DNA from: Chryseobacterium gleum
GTDB taxonomy: Bacteria > Bacteroidota > Bacteroidia > Flavobacteriales > Weeksellaceae
Assembly: GCF_900636535.1 (NCBI RefSeq)
Contig: NZ_LR134289.1
Coordinates: 62,001-126,000, forward strand
Length of the DNA: 64,000 nucleotides
Direction of reading: 5' to 3'
Shown here piece by piece: positions 55,375-63,986 of this stretch. Positions within the stretch are counted from its first letter, which is position 1, and the number at the start of each line of letters is the position of its first letter. The position numbers and the translations under genes were made by a program. Below the pieces are notes generated by a model, which had not been told where the DNA came from, did no database searches, and worked only from the letters and a program-made list of their open reading frames with translations.

Positions 55375-55812
55375 ATGAATGCAATTTTTAAAAGTATTTT
55401 GAGTGTTGTTTTTGTGCTCGTATTTTTGGGATGTTCAATCCCAACAGACTTCTATATTCAGAATTTAACAGAAACAAAAAAAACAGTAAAGATTAATTAT
55501 AAAAAAAGAATGGTCAAAGAATTATCTGAAGGTTTTTATGGTACACTTAGTTTCAATTATGAGAACGATATTGTACAGCCAAAATTTTTTAGAAAAAATA
55601 AAAATTTAAAATCTCTTGAAAAAAAGATTGACAGCTCCGGTGCTACGCTGGAAATCAATCCTCATTCAACAGTACGGATTGAAAAAACTCATAATTTTAT
55701 GTGGAAATGGTATATTGTGGATGTTGAAATTGACGGACAAAAATATAGTATAGACGAGATAATCAAAAAATCCGAGAACATTAAAGATGATTATATATTT
55801 AAAATTGAATAA
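55375..55812 (+). CDS. Small lipoprotein of unknown function
   Basis: A 145-residue protein. The signal peptide ends in the lipobox VFLGC at about residue 20 (FVLVFLGCSIPTDFYIQN). The mature part is Lys-rich with beta-strand-like stretches (TVRIEKTHNFMWKWYIVDVEID). A -7-like TATTTTTG lies at 55341-55348. No known family was recognised, and it stands alone. Confidence 0.7.
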   Translation: MNAIFKSILSVVFVLVFLGCSIPTDFYIQNLTETKKTVKINYKKRMVKELSEGFYGTLSFNYENDIVQPKFFRKNKNLKSLEKKIDSSGATLEINPHSTVRIEKTHNFMWKWYIVDVEIDGQKYSIDEIIKKSENIKDDYIFKIE

Positions 55813-56111
55813 GTAAAAATGAGATGCTATTTCATAAGAAAGAATAGTATGACATGATAAGCAATTTTAATTGCTAAACCTAACAGGTTTCTAAAATCTG
55901 TTAGGTTTGAATCTAATTATGAAATAATTTTCAACATTTTTCAATTGAAATCTGGAAAAAAACGGCCATGGTTAATAATTAATCGTTTTTTATCAGATCA
56001 CTTTTAAAAATACATTATGTTTACCGAATTATTTATAAATTAGAGCGTTAAAATTCAGGCCGTTATTACTATTTGAAAAACTAATAAAATTCACCAAACC
56101 AAAATACAGCC
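55813..56111. other. Gap with a CCTAACAG hairpin
   Basis: 299 bp without a gene. At 55876-55908 the arms AAACCTAACAG and CTGTTAGGTTT form an 11-bp perfect stem, a short repeat seen in many Flavobacteriales gaps. It may also end transcription of the lipoprotein gene. Nothing else was found. Confidence 0.55.
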
Positions 56112-56609
56112 ATGGCAGAATATTACGCAAAATCACACAACTCTTTATCCTTTGAAATCACCAAAGAAAGCCAGATGATAGGTAGGCTTATTTATGAAAG
56201 CTGGTTTAAGTTTAATGCTGAGATTGAAATTGCCAACCGTTTTTATCTTATTGAGCCCAAAGGGTTCTGGGGAACTACTATTGAACTTAAAGACAATGAA
56301 AAAGTACTTCTTAAGTTTCGGATGAACTGGAATGGTGAAATTGTAATACAGACATATTTTGACAGCGTAAAAGAAGGCTTTCTTTTCAAGCACCGGGGAA
56401 TTTTCAAAGAATCATTTGTCCTTGCCGATCAGCAGGGAAATGAACTATTTGTAATGAAACCGCATCTGAAGTGGAGTTCCATGAACTATGAATATCAGAT
56501 TACTACCACAGAAAAATTCGAAACGTACCCGGCTAAAGAAATATTACTGATCAATGCATTGCACTGTGCCAATTATTACATGTCGATGATTGCTTCAGCG
56601 GTTGTATAA
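56112..56609 (+). CDS. Hypothetical protein, tubby/LURP-one-like
   Basis: A 165-residue soluble protein without a signal peptide. Alternating strands (ITKESQMIGRLIYESWFKFNAEIEI, FYLIEPKGFWGTTIELKD, VVLADQQGNELFVMKP-type) give the look of a beta-barrel fold like the tubby C-terminal/LURP-one group, which is only a visual impression. No catalytic residues are evident. Convergent with the next lipoprotein gene. Confidence 0.6.
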   Translation: MAEYYAKSHNSLSFEITKESQMIGRLIYESWFKFNAEIEIANRFYLIEPKGFWGTTIELKDNEKVLLKFRMNWNGEIVIQTYFDSVKEGFLFKHRGIFKESFVLADQQGNELFVMKPHLKWSSMNYEYQITTTEKFETYPAKEILLINALHCANYYMSMIASAVV

Positions 56610-56681
56610 TTGATGAACACTATGAAAATACATGTGTAGGTTTGCTGTTAACCTGCTCCTGATAATGTATTTTCATAATGT

Positions 56682-56720
56682 ATGGTAAGTGTAAAGCTGC
56701 ATTTTACCATTTTGTTTTTT
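56682..56720. terminator. Probable terminator between convergent genes
   Basis: ATGGTAA / TTACCAT arms with a 15-nt interior and a T-rich tail on the plus strand. Weak, but placed between converging stops. Confidence 0.5.
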
Positions 56721-56722
56721 CC

Positions 56723-57736
56723 TTAATGCCTGTTATCACAGTTGATCCAAAAATCTTTCTCGTTTTTATCTAAAAAACTAATGGAAGGACAGCCAAAAGA
56801 CTTGGCAATGAATCCGAAAATAACAGGAGGTTTTCCTTTAAAAAGATAGCCTGTGTATTGGAATATGTTAGCTTCATCAGTGTCTATTCCATACAGAGGA
56901 AGGAATTCCCCACCATCACTTTCTGCAAGGCTGAATGTTTTTTCCGCAATCTTTTCCTGGTGATCATTAATGACTGCAAGCCTGCGTTCCACCGTATTTC
57001 CTTCTTCAAGATAATCCTGCAGATAATAGGTCATGTTTTCATACTTCGTCTGGTAGGTATTTCCCTGAGTAAGTTTTGAATGTTTAAAGTATTTTTTTGA
57101 GATATCAGCACCGGCTTTTTGCCATTTTACAGCCTTCATTTTATTCTCAACGAAAGGATTTTTATTTCCAAAATAAGCGATAGCATTAATGTACCGGTCG
57201 TACTCCGTTGTTTTTTGATGCGTTGTTACCTGAAATCCCATCATATAAGCATCCGGATCCAAATCTTCACTGTCTGAATAAGGGCTTAAATAGGCCACAG
57301 CCTTTAATTGGCTCACCGGCATTCTCTGAAGTTTATTAGACCAATACTCATAAATATAAAGGGAATCATTTTCGGTAAGATGAATTCCGTTGAGCAGTTT
57401 TTTTCTGCTGGGAGCATCCAGATCAAAATGCTGGAGTTCTTCATAAGTCATCTGCTTATGGTTTTTGAGAATGCTTTCAGGAACAGGCTGAGCCCCTTTA
57501 TAAATATCCGAAACCGAAATAAAAATATCTATATCAGAATCTTTTTCAGCTGATGACATGACAGACAGATTAAAAATATTGAAATCCGAGTAATCTATTT
57601 TCTCTTCTGCTTTTGTCGTTTTTATAGTGTCATTGGTGATTTTTGTTTCTGTGGCAACTGTTTTTTTCTCATCTTTCTTGCAGCTTATAACAGCCAATGA
57701 TAAAAGTAAAAGAGCAGCAACCGTTTTGGGTTTCAT
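56723..57736 (-). CDS. Lipoprotein of unknown function
   Basis: A 337-residue lipoprotein. The ATG at 57736 gives the clean signal MKPKTVAALLLLSLAVISC with Cys at residue 19; in-frame ATGs at 57751 and 57766 only add residues before it. The mature start CKKDEKKTVATETK is Lys/Glu-rich, somewhat like the acidic export signals of surface lipoproteins in Bacteroidota, but this is uncertain. The body is globular with no motif I recognise. It is the second gene of a two-gene unit after the retropepsin-like gene. Confidence 0.7.
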   Translation of the reverse strand: MKPKTVAALLLLSLAVISCKKDEKKTVATETKITNDTIKTTKAEEKIDYSDFNIFNLSVMSSAEKDSDIDIFISVSDIYKGAQPVPESILKNHKQMTYEELQHFDLDAPSRKKLLNGIHLTENDSLYIYEYWSNKLQRMPVSQLKAVAYLSPYSDSEDLDPDAYMMGFQVTTHQKTTEYDRYINAIAYFGNKNPFVENKMKAVKWQKAGADISKKYFKHSKLTQGNTYQTKYENMTYYLQDYLEEGNTVERRLAVINDHQEKIAEKTFSLAESDGGEFLPLYGIDTDEANIFQYTGYLFKGKPPVIFGFIAKSFGCPSISFLDKNEKDFWINCDNRH

Positions 57737-57769
57737 AATTTTTTTTAGCATTAAAGTGTTTATCATTTT

Positions 57770-58624
57770 CTAATTCATTTTGTAATAAGGTTCTGAGAAA
57801 TATTTGCTGGGTTTGATATAAGCCGTTTTCCTGTCAGCATCGAATATCCAGATAAATCTGCGAAGCATATCAGCACCCAGATAACTTACATTTTGTGTTT
57901 TCAGCTCTCCTGAAAAGAATCCTACAGATATGTCTTTGAATACACTGTTTCCCAATTTAAAATAAGGGAGAACAGCCTGTTTGGTAATTAACGTTTTTCC
58001 TTCAGAATTTTTCAGCGTTTTTTCTCCCGTTACTTTCAGTTTTTTCTCCAGATGCTTTTCTTCAGCAAATTCGTTGCTGTACAATATTGCTCCTGAGAAT
58101 CCTGATTGTAAAACAAAATAGGTTTCCTCCTGTTGATCACCCTCAAGGACATTATCAGCGGCCAGATAAAATCCATCATGATCTAAGATAATATTGATGG
58201 GCTGATAACCGTTCACATCAGGCATTGTATCATACATCATAAACTGATTGTTATCATAATCAATTTTAAAAGCTTTACCCTCAAAAATTCCGGTTCCTAT
58301 TTTTCCATCAGCTTCATGTCCTGTCAACTGGTTATTAAAAAAGCGTACATTTTTTTGTGTGATTTTCCCGATCTCAACGGTATTATCATCGCTGAGTTCT
58401 TCTTTATTGAAAATAATATGACCCGCCTTTTTCTTACCATCAGGAGAAATTGCATCATCTTTCATAGCAATCTGGAACATCAGATCTAGCGAATCTTTTT
58501 TGTTAACCAGCGTTTTCACAATGATATTATTGTGCTTTGTAATTCTGAAAGGAATGGTCTGCTGGGCTTTCATGGTACAGAATCCTGCAAAAAGCAGTGT
58601 GAAAAGGACTGTTCTTTTGAGCAT
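57770..58624 (-). CDS. Exported retropepsin-like protein with lost catalytic residues
   Basis: A 284-residue exported protein (signal peptide MLKRTVLFTLLFAGFCTMKAQ). It has the two-lobe outline of retropepsin-like aspartyl proteases: DGKIGTGIFEGKAFKIDYDNNQFMMYD ends lobe one and YLGADMLRRFIWIFDADRKTAYIKP ends lobe two. Where DTG should stand, lobe two has VLQSGFSGAILYS (about residues 171-183) and lobe one has DLMFQIAMKDDA. Both catalytic aspartate loops thus look lost, so it is probably a binding protein, not an enzyme. The next gene, a lipoprotein, follows after 33 bp. Confidence 0.7.
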   Translation of the reverse strand: MLKRTVLFTLLFAGFCTMKAQQTIPFRITKHNNIIVKTLVNKKDSLDLMFQIAMKDDAISPDGKKKAGHIIFNKEELSDDNTVEIGKITQKNVRFFNNQLTGHEADGKIGTGIFEGKAFKIDYDNNQFMMYDTMPDVNGYQPINIILDHDGFYLAADNVLEGDQQEETYFVLQSGFSGAILYSNEFAEEKHLEKKLKVTGEKTLKNSEGKTLITKQAVLPYFKLGNSVFKDISVGFFSGELKTQNVSYLGADMLRRFIWIFDADRKTAYIKPSKYFSEPYYKMN

Positions 58625-58663
58625 TATCAGTGATTAGTGTTTTAAAACTTTAAAATTACCCAT

Positions 58664-58671
58664 TATCTTTG
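58664..58671 (+). promoter_or_regulatory. -7 box of the Crp-type gene
   Basis: TATCTTTG matches TAnnTTTG, 23 bp before the ATG at 58695. Confidence 0.45.
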
Positions 58672-58694
58672 GAAAAGCAAATAAATAAAATGAA

Positions 58695-59213
58695 ATGGTT
58701 GAAAAATTGCTTCAAAGCGGAATCCATTGGGAAAAGAAAGAATTCAGGAGAAATGAGTTCCTGAAAATCTCAGGAAGTACAGACACCACTATTTATTTTA
58801 TTGAAAGCGGAAGCGTGCGGATCTTTATGATGGATGAAAATGAGGAAAGGATTATTCGTTTCGGATATACCGGAAATATCATTGTCAGTCTGGATTCCTT
58901 TTTATCGGATAAGCCTTCGGATCTTTATATTCAGGCGATTAAAAAGACAATGGTAAAAACAGCCTCAAAAAAAGATTTTTACGAGTTTATACAATCAGAC
59001 GAAGAACATATGAATTTCTGGATGAATATTCTGGAAGATCTCGTATTACAACAGCTGGAAAGGGAGAAGGATCTGCTCATCAATGCTCCCGGAGAGCGCT
59101 TTGAAAGAGTTCTGAAAAGAAGTCCTAAGCTGTTTCAGGAAGTTCCCAATAAATATATTGCCAATTATCTGAGGATGTCACCGGAAACTTTATCCAGACT
59201 CAAAAAATCTTGA
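58695..59213 (+). CDS. Crp/Fnr-type regulator with short HTH
   Basis: A 172-residue protein. Residues 20-110 fit the cyclic-nucleotide-binding jelly roll (YFIESGSVRIFMMDENEERIIRFGYTGNIIVSLDSFL). The last residues PNKYIANYLRMSPETLSRLKKS match the end of the short HTH common in Bacteroidota Crp-like proteins. It is shorter than E. coli Crp. The ligand is unknown; the arginine of the cAMP site is not obvious. An alternative ATG lies at 58690 in another frame. Confidence 0.82.
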   Translation: MVEKLLQSGIHWEKKEFRRNEFLKISGSTDTTIYFIESGSVRIFMMDENEERIIRFGYTGNIIVSLDSFLSDKPSDLYIQAIKKTMVKTASKKDFYEFIQSDEEHMNFWMNILEDLVLQQLEREKDLLINAPGERFERVLKRSPKLFQEVPNKYIANYLRMSPETLSRLKKS

Positions 59214-59266
59214 GTTCAGTCAAGATTTAAGAATTGTAAGATGAGGATATTTGCATAAAAAACGTA

Positions 59267-59842
59267 ATGAAAATCTCAACCTCAGAATTATTGGATGAAT
59301 TAAAGAACAGGACAAAAGAGCATTTAGAGTTTGCTGCAATGCTGTCTTTAAAACCTGAAGATGATCTCAATTTCAGAATTTCAGAAGACAGCTGGAGTAC
59401 ATTGGAATGTCTGGAACATCTCAACCGCTACGGAGATTTTTATATTCCCGAAATTAATCGAAGGATTTCTTCGGCCGGAAGGTCTTCTCAACCCTATTTT
59501 AAACCTGGAATTCTTGGAAATTATTTTGCCAAAAGCATGCTTCCTAAAGAGAAACTGAATACAATGAAAACACTTAAAGCCATGAATCCTATCCACAGTA
59601 GTCTGGATAAAAGTGTAGTGAATACATTCATAAAACAACAGGAAATGATGCTTGAGTTGTTGGAAGAAGCCCAGCATGTTGATCTGGAAAAAATAAAAAC
59701 AGGTATAAGTATTTCAAAACTGATTAAACTGAAGCTGGGAGATACCTTCCGTTTTGTTATTTACCATAATTCAAGGCATATTGAACAGATAAAAAGAATT
59801 TTAACGAAACAAAAAGAAGAAAAAATCTTCCAAAAAGCTTAA
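59267..59842 (+). CDS. DinB-family protein
   Basis: A 191-residue four-helix protein. Metal-ligand His residues are seen in LECLEHLNRYGDFYIPEI and in VIYHNSRHIEQIKRIL, typical of the DinB/YfiT putative metalloenzyme superfamily. It precedes ogt by 10 bp and is probably cotranscribed with it. DinB proteins here act as metal-dependent thiol transferases or hydrolases; the exact role is unknown. Confidence 0.82.
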   Translation: MKISTSELLDELKNRTKEHLEFAAMLSLKPEDDLNFRISEDSWSTLECLEHLNRYGDFYIPEINRRISSAGRSSQPYFKPGILGNYFAKSMLPKEKLNTMKTLKAMNPIHSSLDKSVVNTFIKQQEMMLELLEEAQHVDLEKIKTGISISKLIKLKLGDTFRFVIYHNSRHIEQIKRILTKQKEEKIFQKA

Positions 59843-59852
59843 TTTTAAGCTG

Positions 59853-60365
59853 ATGGAAATTATATCTCAAAAAAACATATCCACCCCGCTGGGAGAAATG
59901 ATTGCCTGTGCTGTAGATCAGGGAATCTGCCTGCTTGAATTTACAGACCGTAAGAATATGGATAAGCAGTTAAAAGCCCTGTCAAAGGCTTTGAAAGCAG
60001 AAGTCATAGAAAAAGAACATTCTCATTTTGTACAGCTTGAGAAAGAACTGAAAGAATATTTTGAAGGAAGAAGAAGCCATTTTGAAGTTCCGTTGTTTAC
60101 CACGGGAACAGCGTTTCAGGAAAAAGTATGGCAGCTTTTGCGTGAGATTCCAATGGGAGAAATACGAACCTACAAACAACAATCAGAACTATTGGGAAAT
60201 CCCAGGGCGATACGTGCCGTAGGAACAGCGAACGGAATCAATAAAATTGCCATTTTAATTCCATGCCATCGTGTGATAGGTTCCAACGGAGAGCTGGTAG
60301 GATATGCCGGAGGAATCTGGAGAAAACAAAAGTTGCTGGAGCTTGAAAAAGCTATTTTATTTTAA
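59853..60365 (+). CDS. ogt: Methylated-DNA-protein-cysteine methyltransferase
   Basis: A 170-residue suicide repair enzyme removing methyl from O6-methylguanine. The acceptor Cys is in ILIPCHRVIGSNGELVGYAGG; the helix-turn-helix arginine finger lies in NPRAIRAVGTANG. The last 90 residues are strongly similar to the C-terminus of Ada, 1.7 kb downstream (both end in GIWRKQKLLELEKAILF). Operon with the DinB gene. Confidence 0.95.
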   Translation: MEIISQKNISTPLGEMIACAVDQGICLLEFTDRKNMDKQLKALSKALKAEVIEKEHSHFVQLEKELKEYFEGRRSHFEVPLFTTGTAFQEKVWQLLREIPMGEIRTYKQQSELLGNPRAIRAVGTANGINKIAILIPCHRVIGSNGELVGYAGGIWRKQKLLELEKAILF

Positions 60366-60414
60366 TACCTGAGCTTCATCTCAAAGTTATTAAAAATAGA
60401 TGTTCATTTTTCGG

Positions 60415-60446
60415 TTGTATAACAGTCTGTAATCTCTCTACTTTTG
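60415..60446 (+). promoter_or_regulatory. Promoter of the PEP-mutase-like gene and ada
   Basis: TTG (60415-60417), a 21-bp spacer and TACTTTTG (60439-60446) match the Bacteroidota consensus. The -7 box contains the TTG at 60444, which would otherwise look like a start codon. Confidence 0.7.
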
Positions 60447-60458
60447 AATAAAAAAATT

Positions 60459-61223
60459 ATGATCAGTTTTAAACAGTTACATCATGGTGAAGAGCCATTA
60501 CTTCTGGGTAATGTATGGAATGTAGAAAGTGCCAGGGTATACGAAAAACTAGGGTATAAGGCATTGGCAACCTCAAGCTCGGCAGTTGCACTCAGCTTAG
60601 GATATGAGGACGGAGAGCAGATGACCTTTGAAGAATATTTTTATATCATCAAAAGAATTAAAGCTTCAGTTTCAATTCCTCTTTCTGTAGATCTGGAATC
60701 AGGATATGGCAGTGAAAATGATACCGTGGCATCCAATATTCTGAAACTTTTAGAAATAGGAGTATCGGGAATTAATATTGAAGATACATATGTGATTGAA
60801 GGTGAAAGAAAATTGACAGAAAAAAATACCTTCTACGAAAGATTGAAAGACATTTTCATCAAATTAGGAGAGAACAGAGACAAGGTATTTATCAATGTAC
60901 GGACAGATCCTTTTTTACTGAATATGGAGAATGCGCTGGACGAAACCTTGGAGAGGATTAAACTCTTTGAAGAACTTAAAGCTGACGGCGTTTTTGTTCC
61001 CGGATTGACTTCTGAAAATGATATCAGAACAATTACGGCGTCTACCGATCTTCCTGTAAATGTGATGAGCCTTCCTGATTTACCGGATTTTGACACGCTT
61101 AAAAAACTAGGTGTTAAAAGAATTACTTCAGGTGCTTTTATGTACAGACACATTTATAAAGAGCTGGAAAAAACGGGTAAGAAGATTACAAATGAGAAAA
61201 GTTTTTCAACCCTTTTTGTTTAA
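60459..61223 (+). CDS. Isocitrate lyase/PEP mutase-family protein
   Basis: A 254-residue barrel protein. Elements are PLLLGNVWNVESARVYEKLGYKALATSS, SVDLESGYGS (metal-binding region), GVSGINIEDTYVIEG and NVRTDPFLL. The ATG at 60459 is chosen because an in-frame TTG at 60444 lies within the promoter's -7 box. The family includes carboxyphosphonoenolpyruvate mutase and 2-methylisocitrate lyase-like enzymes; the substrate is unknown. Its TAA overlaps the ada ATG by one base. Confidence 0.85.
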   Translation: MISFKQLHHGEEPLLLGNVWNVESARVYEKLGYKALATSSSAVALSLGYEDGEQMTFEEYFYIIKRIKASVSIPLSVDLESGYGSENDTVASNILKLLEIGVSGINIEDTYVIEGERKLTEKNTFYERLKDIFIKLGENRDKVFINVRTDPFLLNMENALDETLERIKLFEELKADGVFVPGLTSENDIRTITASTDLPVNVMSLPDLPDFDTLKKLGVKRITSGAFMYRHIYKELEKTGKKITNEKSFSTLFV

Positions 61224-62269
61224 TGATGGAACTCACAGGAAAAATAATGTACGAGGCATCTTATACCAAAGATGCTTCATTTGAAGGCATATTCTGGATG
61301 GGCGTAAAAACCACAGGAATATTCTGCAGACCGACTTGTACGGCCAGAAAACCCAAATTTGAAAATGTAGAGTTTTTCTCCAGTACCAAAGATGCGATGC
61401 TGAAAGGGTACCGTCCGTGTAAAGTGTGCAGGCCTTTGGAAAATCTCAACGCTACACCACAATATATTAAAGAACTGCTTAAAGAAATTGCGGACGATCC
61501 TGCTTTGAAACTTAAAGATTATGATCTTGTAAAAAGAGGATTTGAACCGGCAACGGTCCGGAGGTGGTTTCTGAAACACCACGGGATAACATTTCATGCC
61601 TTTCAGAGAATGTCAAAACTTAATACAGCATTTAAAAAACTTCAGCAGGGAGAATCGGTTACGGGCGTTGCATTTGACACAGGATATGAAAGTCTCAGTG
61701 GTTTTAACGAAAGTTTTAAAAATATTTTTGGCGTATCCCCTAAAAATAATACCATGGAGAAAATTATTGATCTGAAGAGAATAGAAACCATGCTGGGAAC
61801 CATGATCGCCTGTGCTGATGAAAATGGAATCTGTCTTTTGGAATTTTCCGACAGAAAAGCACTCCCGACCGAATTGAAAAGCATTGCAGCTCATTGTAAA
61901 GCCAATATTATTCAAGGTGAAAATCCTCATTTTGAAACCCTCGAGCAACAGCTTTCCGAATATTTTGAAGGAAGAAGAACAGAATTCACAGTTCCTCTTT
62001 CTCCGGTAGGAACCGCGTTTCAGAAAGAAGTCTGGAACATTTTGCAGGAGATTCCCTATGGCGCTACCAGAAGCTACCAGGAACAGGCTGATATTCTCGG
62101 CAGTCCTAAATCTGTAAGGGCTGTGGCAAATGCTAATGGATTGAATAAAATATCCATTCTGATACCTTGCCACCGGGTCATCGGAAGTAACGGACAGTTA
62201 ACAGGATATGGCGGAGGAATCTGGAGAAAACAAAAATTACTGGAGCTGGAAAAAGCGATTCTGTTTTGA
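61223..62269 (+). CDS. ada: Ada: methyl-sensing activator and O6-methylguanine repair protein
   Basis: A 348-residue bifunctional protein. The N-terminal zinc domain keeps Cys35, Cys39, Cys66 and Cys69 (TGIFCRPTC, YRPCKVC), where Cys35 should accept methyl from phosphotriesters. An AraC-type helix-turn-helix follows (residues 110-170, GVAFDTGYESLSGFNESFKNIFGVSP). The C-terminal repair domain has ILIPCHRVIGSNG. It starts on the stop of the PEP-mutase-like gene (TAATG). Methylated Ada would activate repair genes, plausibly the ogt unit nearby. Confidence 0.95.
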   Translation: MMELTGKIMYEASYTKDASFEGIFWMGVKTTGIFCRPTCTARKPKFENVEFFSSTKDAMLKGYRPCKVCRPLENLNATPQYIKELLKEIADDPALKLKDYDLVKRGFEPATVRRWFLKHHGITFHAFQRMSKLNTAFKKLQQGESVTGVAFDTGYESLSGFNESFKNIFGVSPKNNTMEKIIDLKRIETMLGTMIACADENGICLLEFSDRKALPTELKSIAAHCKANIIQGENPHFETLEQQLSEYFEGRRTEFTVPLSPVGTAFQKEVWNILQEIPYGATRSYQEQADILGSPKSVRAVANANGLNKISILIPCHRVIGSNGQLTGYGGGIWRKQKLLELEKAILF

Positions 62270-62426
62270 AGCTTATTATTCATAGTAAAAATCAAGATCA
62301 GATTCATCTGTAAAAAGAATTTGAGCTCAAATATCTTTATAGAAAAATATCGGTAAAACAAAAATTAACGAAGTTTGGGAAAGTTATTTCGTTTTGATTT
62401 TTGTAATTTTAAGCAAAAATTTACAC

Positions 62427-63029
62427 GTGAAAAAGTTAATAATAGCAGTTTGCATTTCAGTTTCAGCATTCAGTTTTGCTCAGGATTATTCTGTACCGGC
62501 AGCAAGTCCGCGCCAGAAGGTTGAGCAGCAGTTTTCAATGTCTAAAATTACCATTGATTATGGAAGACCAGGAGTGAAGGGACGTAAGATTTTTGGAGAA
62601 CTGGTTCCTTATGGCCAGGTTTGGAGAGCAGGAGCGAACTCGTCTACGAAAATTACTTTCGGACAGGCCGTTAACTTCGGAGGGAAAACAGTACCTGCAG
62701 GAACTTACGGCTTATTCATTGTTCCTACAGAAAAAGAATGGAAAGTGATCCTGAATAAAGACTTCCAGCAGTGGGGTGCCTATACTTACGATCCTAAACA
62801 GGATGTAGTAGATGTTACGGTACCGGTTAATAAACTGGCAGATAAGCAGGAATGGTTTGAAATTACCCTGAATCCAACAGATGAAAACTCAGGAAATCTG
62901 GTGATCAAGTGGGATATGGCTCAGGCAGAAGTTCCTTTGAAGCCTTCAAAATTAGACACAGTAATTAAGATTTCCGACAAGCTGAAAGAAATCAAAAAGA
63001 TAGAATCAGATTCTGCTAAAAAAAGTTAA
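62427..63029 (+). CDS. DUF2911-type exported protein
   Basis: A 200-residue protein. The GTG at 62427 is chosen because it begins the signal peptide VKKLIIAVCISVSAFSFAQ; an upstream in-frame TTG adds residues without a signal. The mature part holds the DUF2911 signature SPRQKVEQQFSMSKITIDYGRPGVKGRKIFGELVPYGQVWRAGAN. The function of this Bacteroidota family is unknown. A GNAT gene follows after 2 bp. Confidence 0.85.
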   Translation: MKKLIIAVCISVSAFSFAQDYSVPAASPRQKVEQQFSMSKITIDYGRPGVKGRKIFGELVPYGQVWRAGANSSTKITFGQAVNFGGKTVPAGTYGLFIVPTEKEWKVILNKDFQQWGAYTYDPKQDVVDVTVPVNKLADKQEWFEITLNPTDENSGNLVIKWDMAQAEVPLKPSKLDTVIKISDKLKEIKKIESDSAKKS

Positions 63030-63031
63030 CA

Positions 63032-63559
63032 ATGAATTTTTCTGTTCAGCCCGTTTTAGAGAATGAAGAATTTCAATTAATCCCCTTACAGCAAGGGGAT
63101 TTTGAATCTTTATATAAAGTAGCTTCCGAACCTGAAGTTTGGGAACAGCATCCGAATAAGGACCGTTACAAAAAAGAGGTTTTTGAAAACTTTTTCAGAG
63201 GAGCTATGGAGAGTAAAGGAGCTTTCAAAATTATTGAAAAAGCGACCGGAGATGTATTGGGAAGCAGCCGTTATTATGATTTTGATGAAAAAGACAATCA
63301 TATTTTCATAGGCTATACTTTCTATGGGACAAAGTCATGGGGAAAAGGCATTAATCCGCAGGTTAAGAAACTGATGCTGGATTATATCTTTCAGTTTGTA
63401 GATAAAGTTCATTTCCATGTCGGAAAAGAGAATTTCCGTTCTCAAAAGGCTATGGAAAAACTTGGAGGGAAGAAAATTGCTGAGGAAGAAGTGGCTTATT
63501 TTGCAGAACCCACAAGGACTAATTTTGTTTATGAAATCAAAAAAGAAGACTGGATATGA
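63032..63559 (+). CDS. GNAT N-acetyltransferase, RimJ/RimL-like
   Basis: A 175-residue GNAT protein. The opening FQLIPLQQGDFESLYKVASEPEVWEQHPNKDR and the GYTFYGTKSWGKGINPQVKKL acetyl-CoA region, then VHFHVGKENFRSQKAMEKLGG, are typical of RimJ/RimL-type protein or small-molecule acetyltransferases. Target unknown. Overlaps the cupin gene by 4 bp (ATGA) and follows the DUF2911 gene by 2 bp. Confidence 0.85.
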   Translation: MNFSVQPVLENEEFQLIPLQQGDFESLYKVASEPEVWEQHPNKDRYKKEVFENFFRGAMESKGAFKIIEKATGDVLGSSRYYDFDEKDNHIFIGYTFYGTKSWGKGINPQVKKLMLDYIFQFVDKVHFHVGKENFRSQKAMEKLGGKKIAEEEVAYFAEPTRTNFVYEIKKEDWI

Positions 63560-63927
63560 AAAAATATAAAATTCAGCAATCTCCATTTATCGTTCCCACA
63601 ACAGATGGAAAGCTTATCGAAGAACACTGGGGAAATTCTACGGGAAATTCCAATGTTTCCATTGCTCATATGGTAGCACCTCCTGACTGGAGTGAGCCGC
63701 ATCAGACTCCCGAGTTTGATGAATTTACCTATATCATTTCCGGGAAAAAGCAGTTTGAAATCGATGGTGAGATTGTTACACTGGAAAAAGGTCAGAGTAT
63801 CCTTATTGAAAAAGGAGCAAGAATCCGTTACAGTAACCCGTTTTCAGAACCTTGTGAGTATCTTGCGATCTGTCTTCCTGCATTTTCTATGGAACTGGTG
63901 CACAGGGAAGAGGAAGGAGTGGATTAG
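63556..63927 (+). CDS. Cupin-domain protein
   Basis: A 123-residue small cupin. Motif one is PDWSEPHQTPEFDEFTYIISGKKQFEIDGE and motif two FSEPCEYLAICLPAF. The metal-site His of motif one is present, while motif two lacks a clear His, so metal binding is uncertain. Likely a sugar- or metabolite-binding enzyme. Last gene of the DUF2911-GNAT-cupin unit, ended by a weak terminator. Confidence 0.85.
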   Translation: MKKYKIQQSPFIVPTTDGKLIEEHWGNSTGNSNVSIAHMVAPPDWSEPHQTPEFDEFTYIISGKKQFEIDGEIVTLEKGQSILIEKGARIRYSNPFSEPCEYLAICLPAFSMELVHREEEGVD

Positions 63928-63952
63928 CAAACATGATAATAAATGTAAAAAG

Positions 63953-63986
63953 AGCAAATTTGTACAATAACAGATTTGCTTTTTTT
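63953..63986 (+). terminator. Terminator after the cupin gene
   Basis: AGCAAAT / ATTTGCT arms around a 14-base loop and a T run of seven. Confidence 0.75.

Noticed and set aside
61613..62173. A 186-codon minus-strand ORF within ada
   Set aside because: Antisense of a conserved repair domain; no signals of its own.
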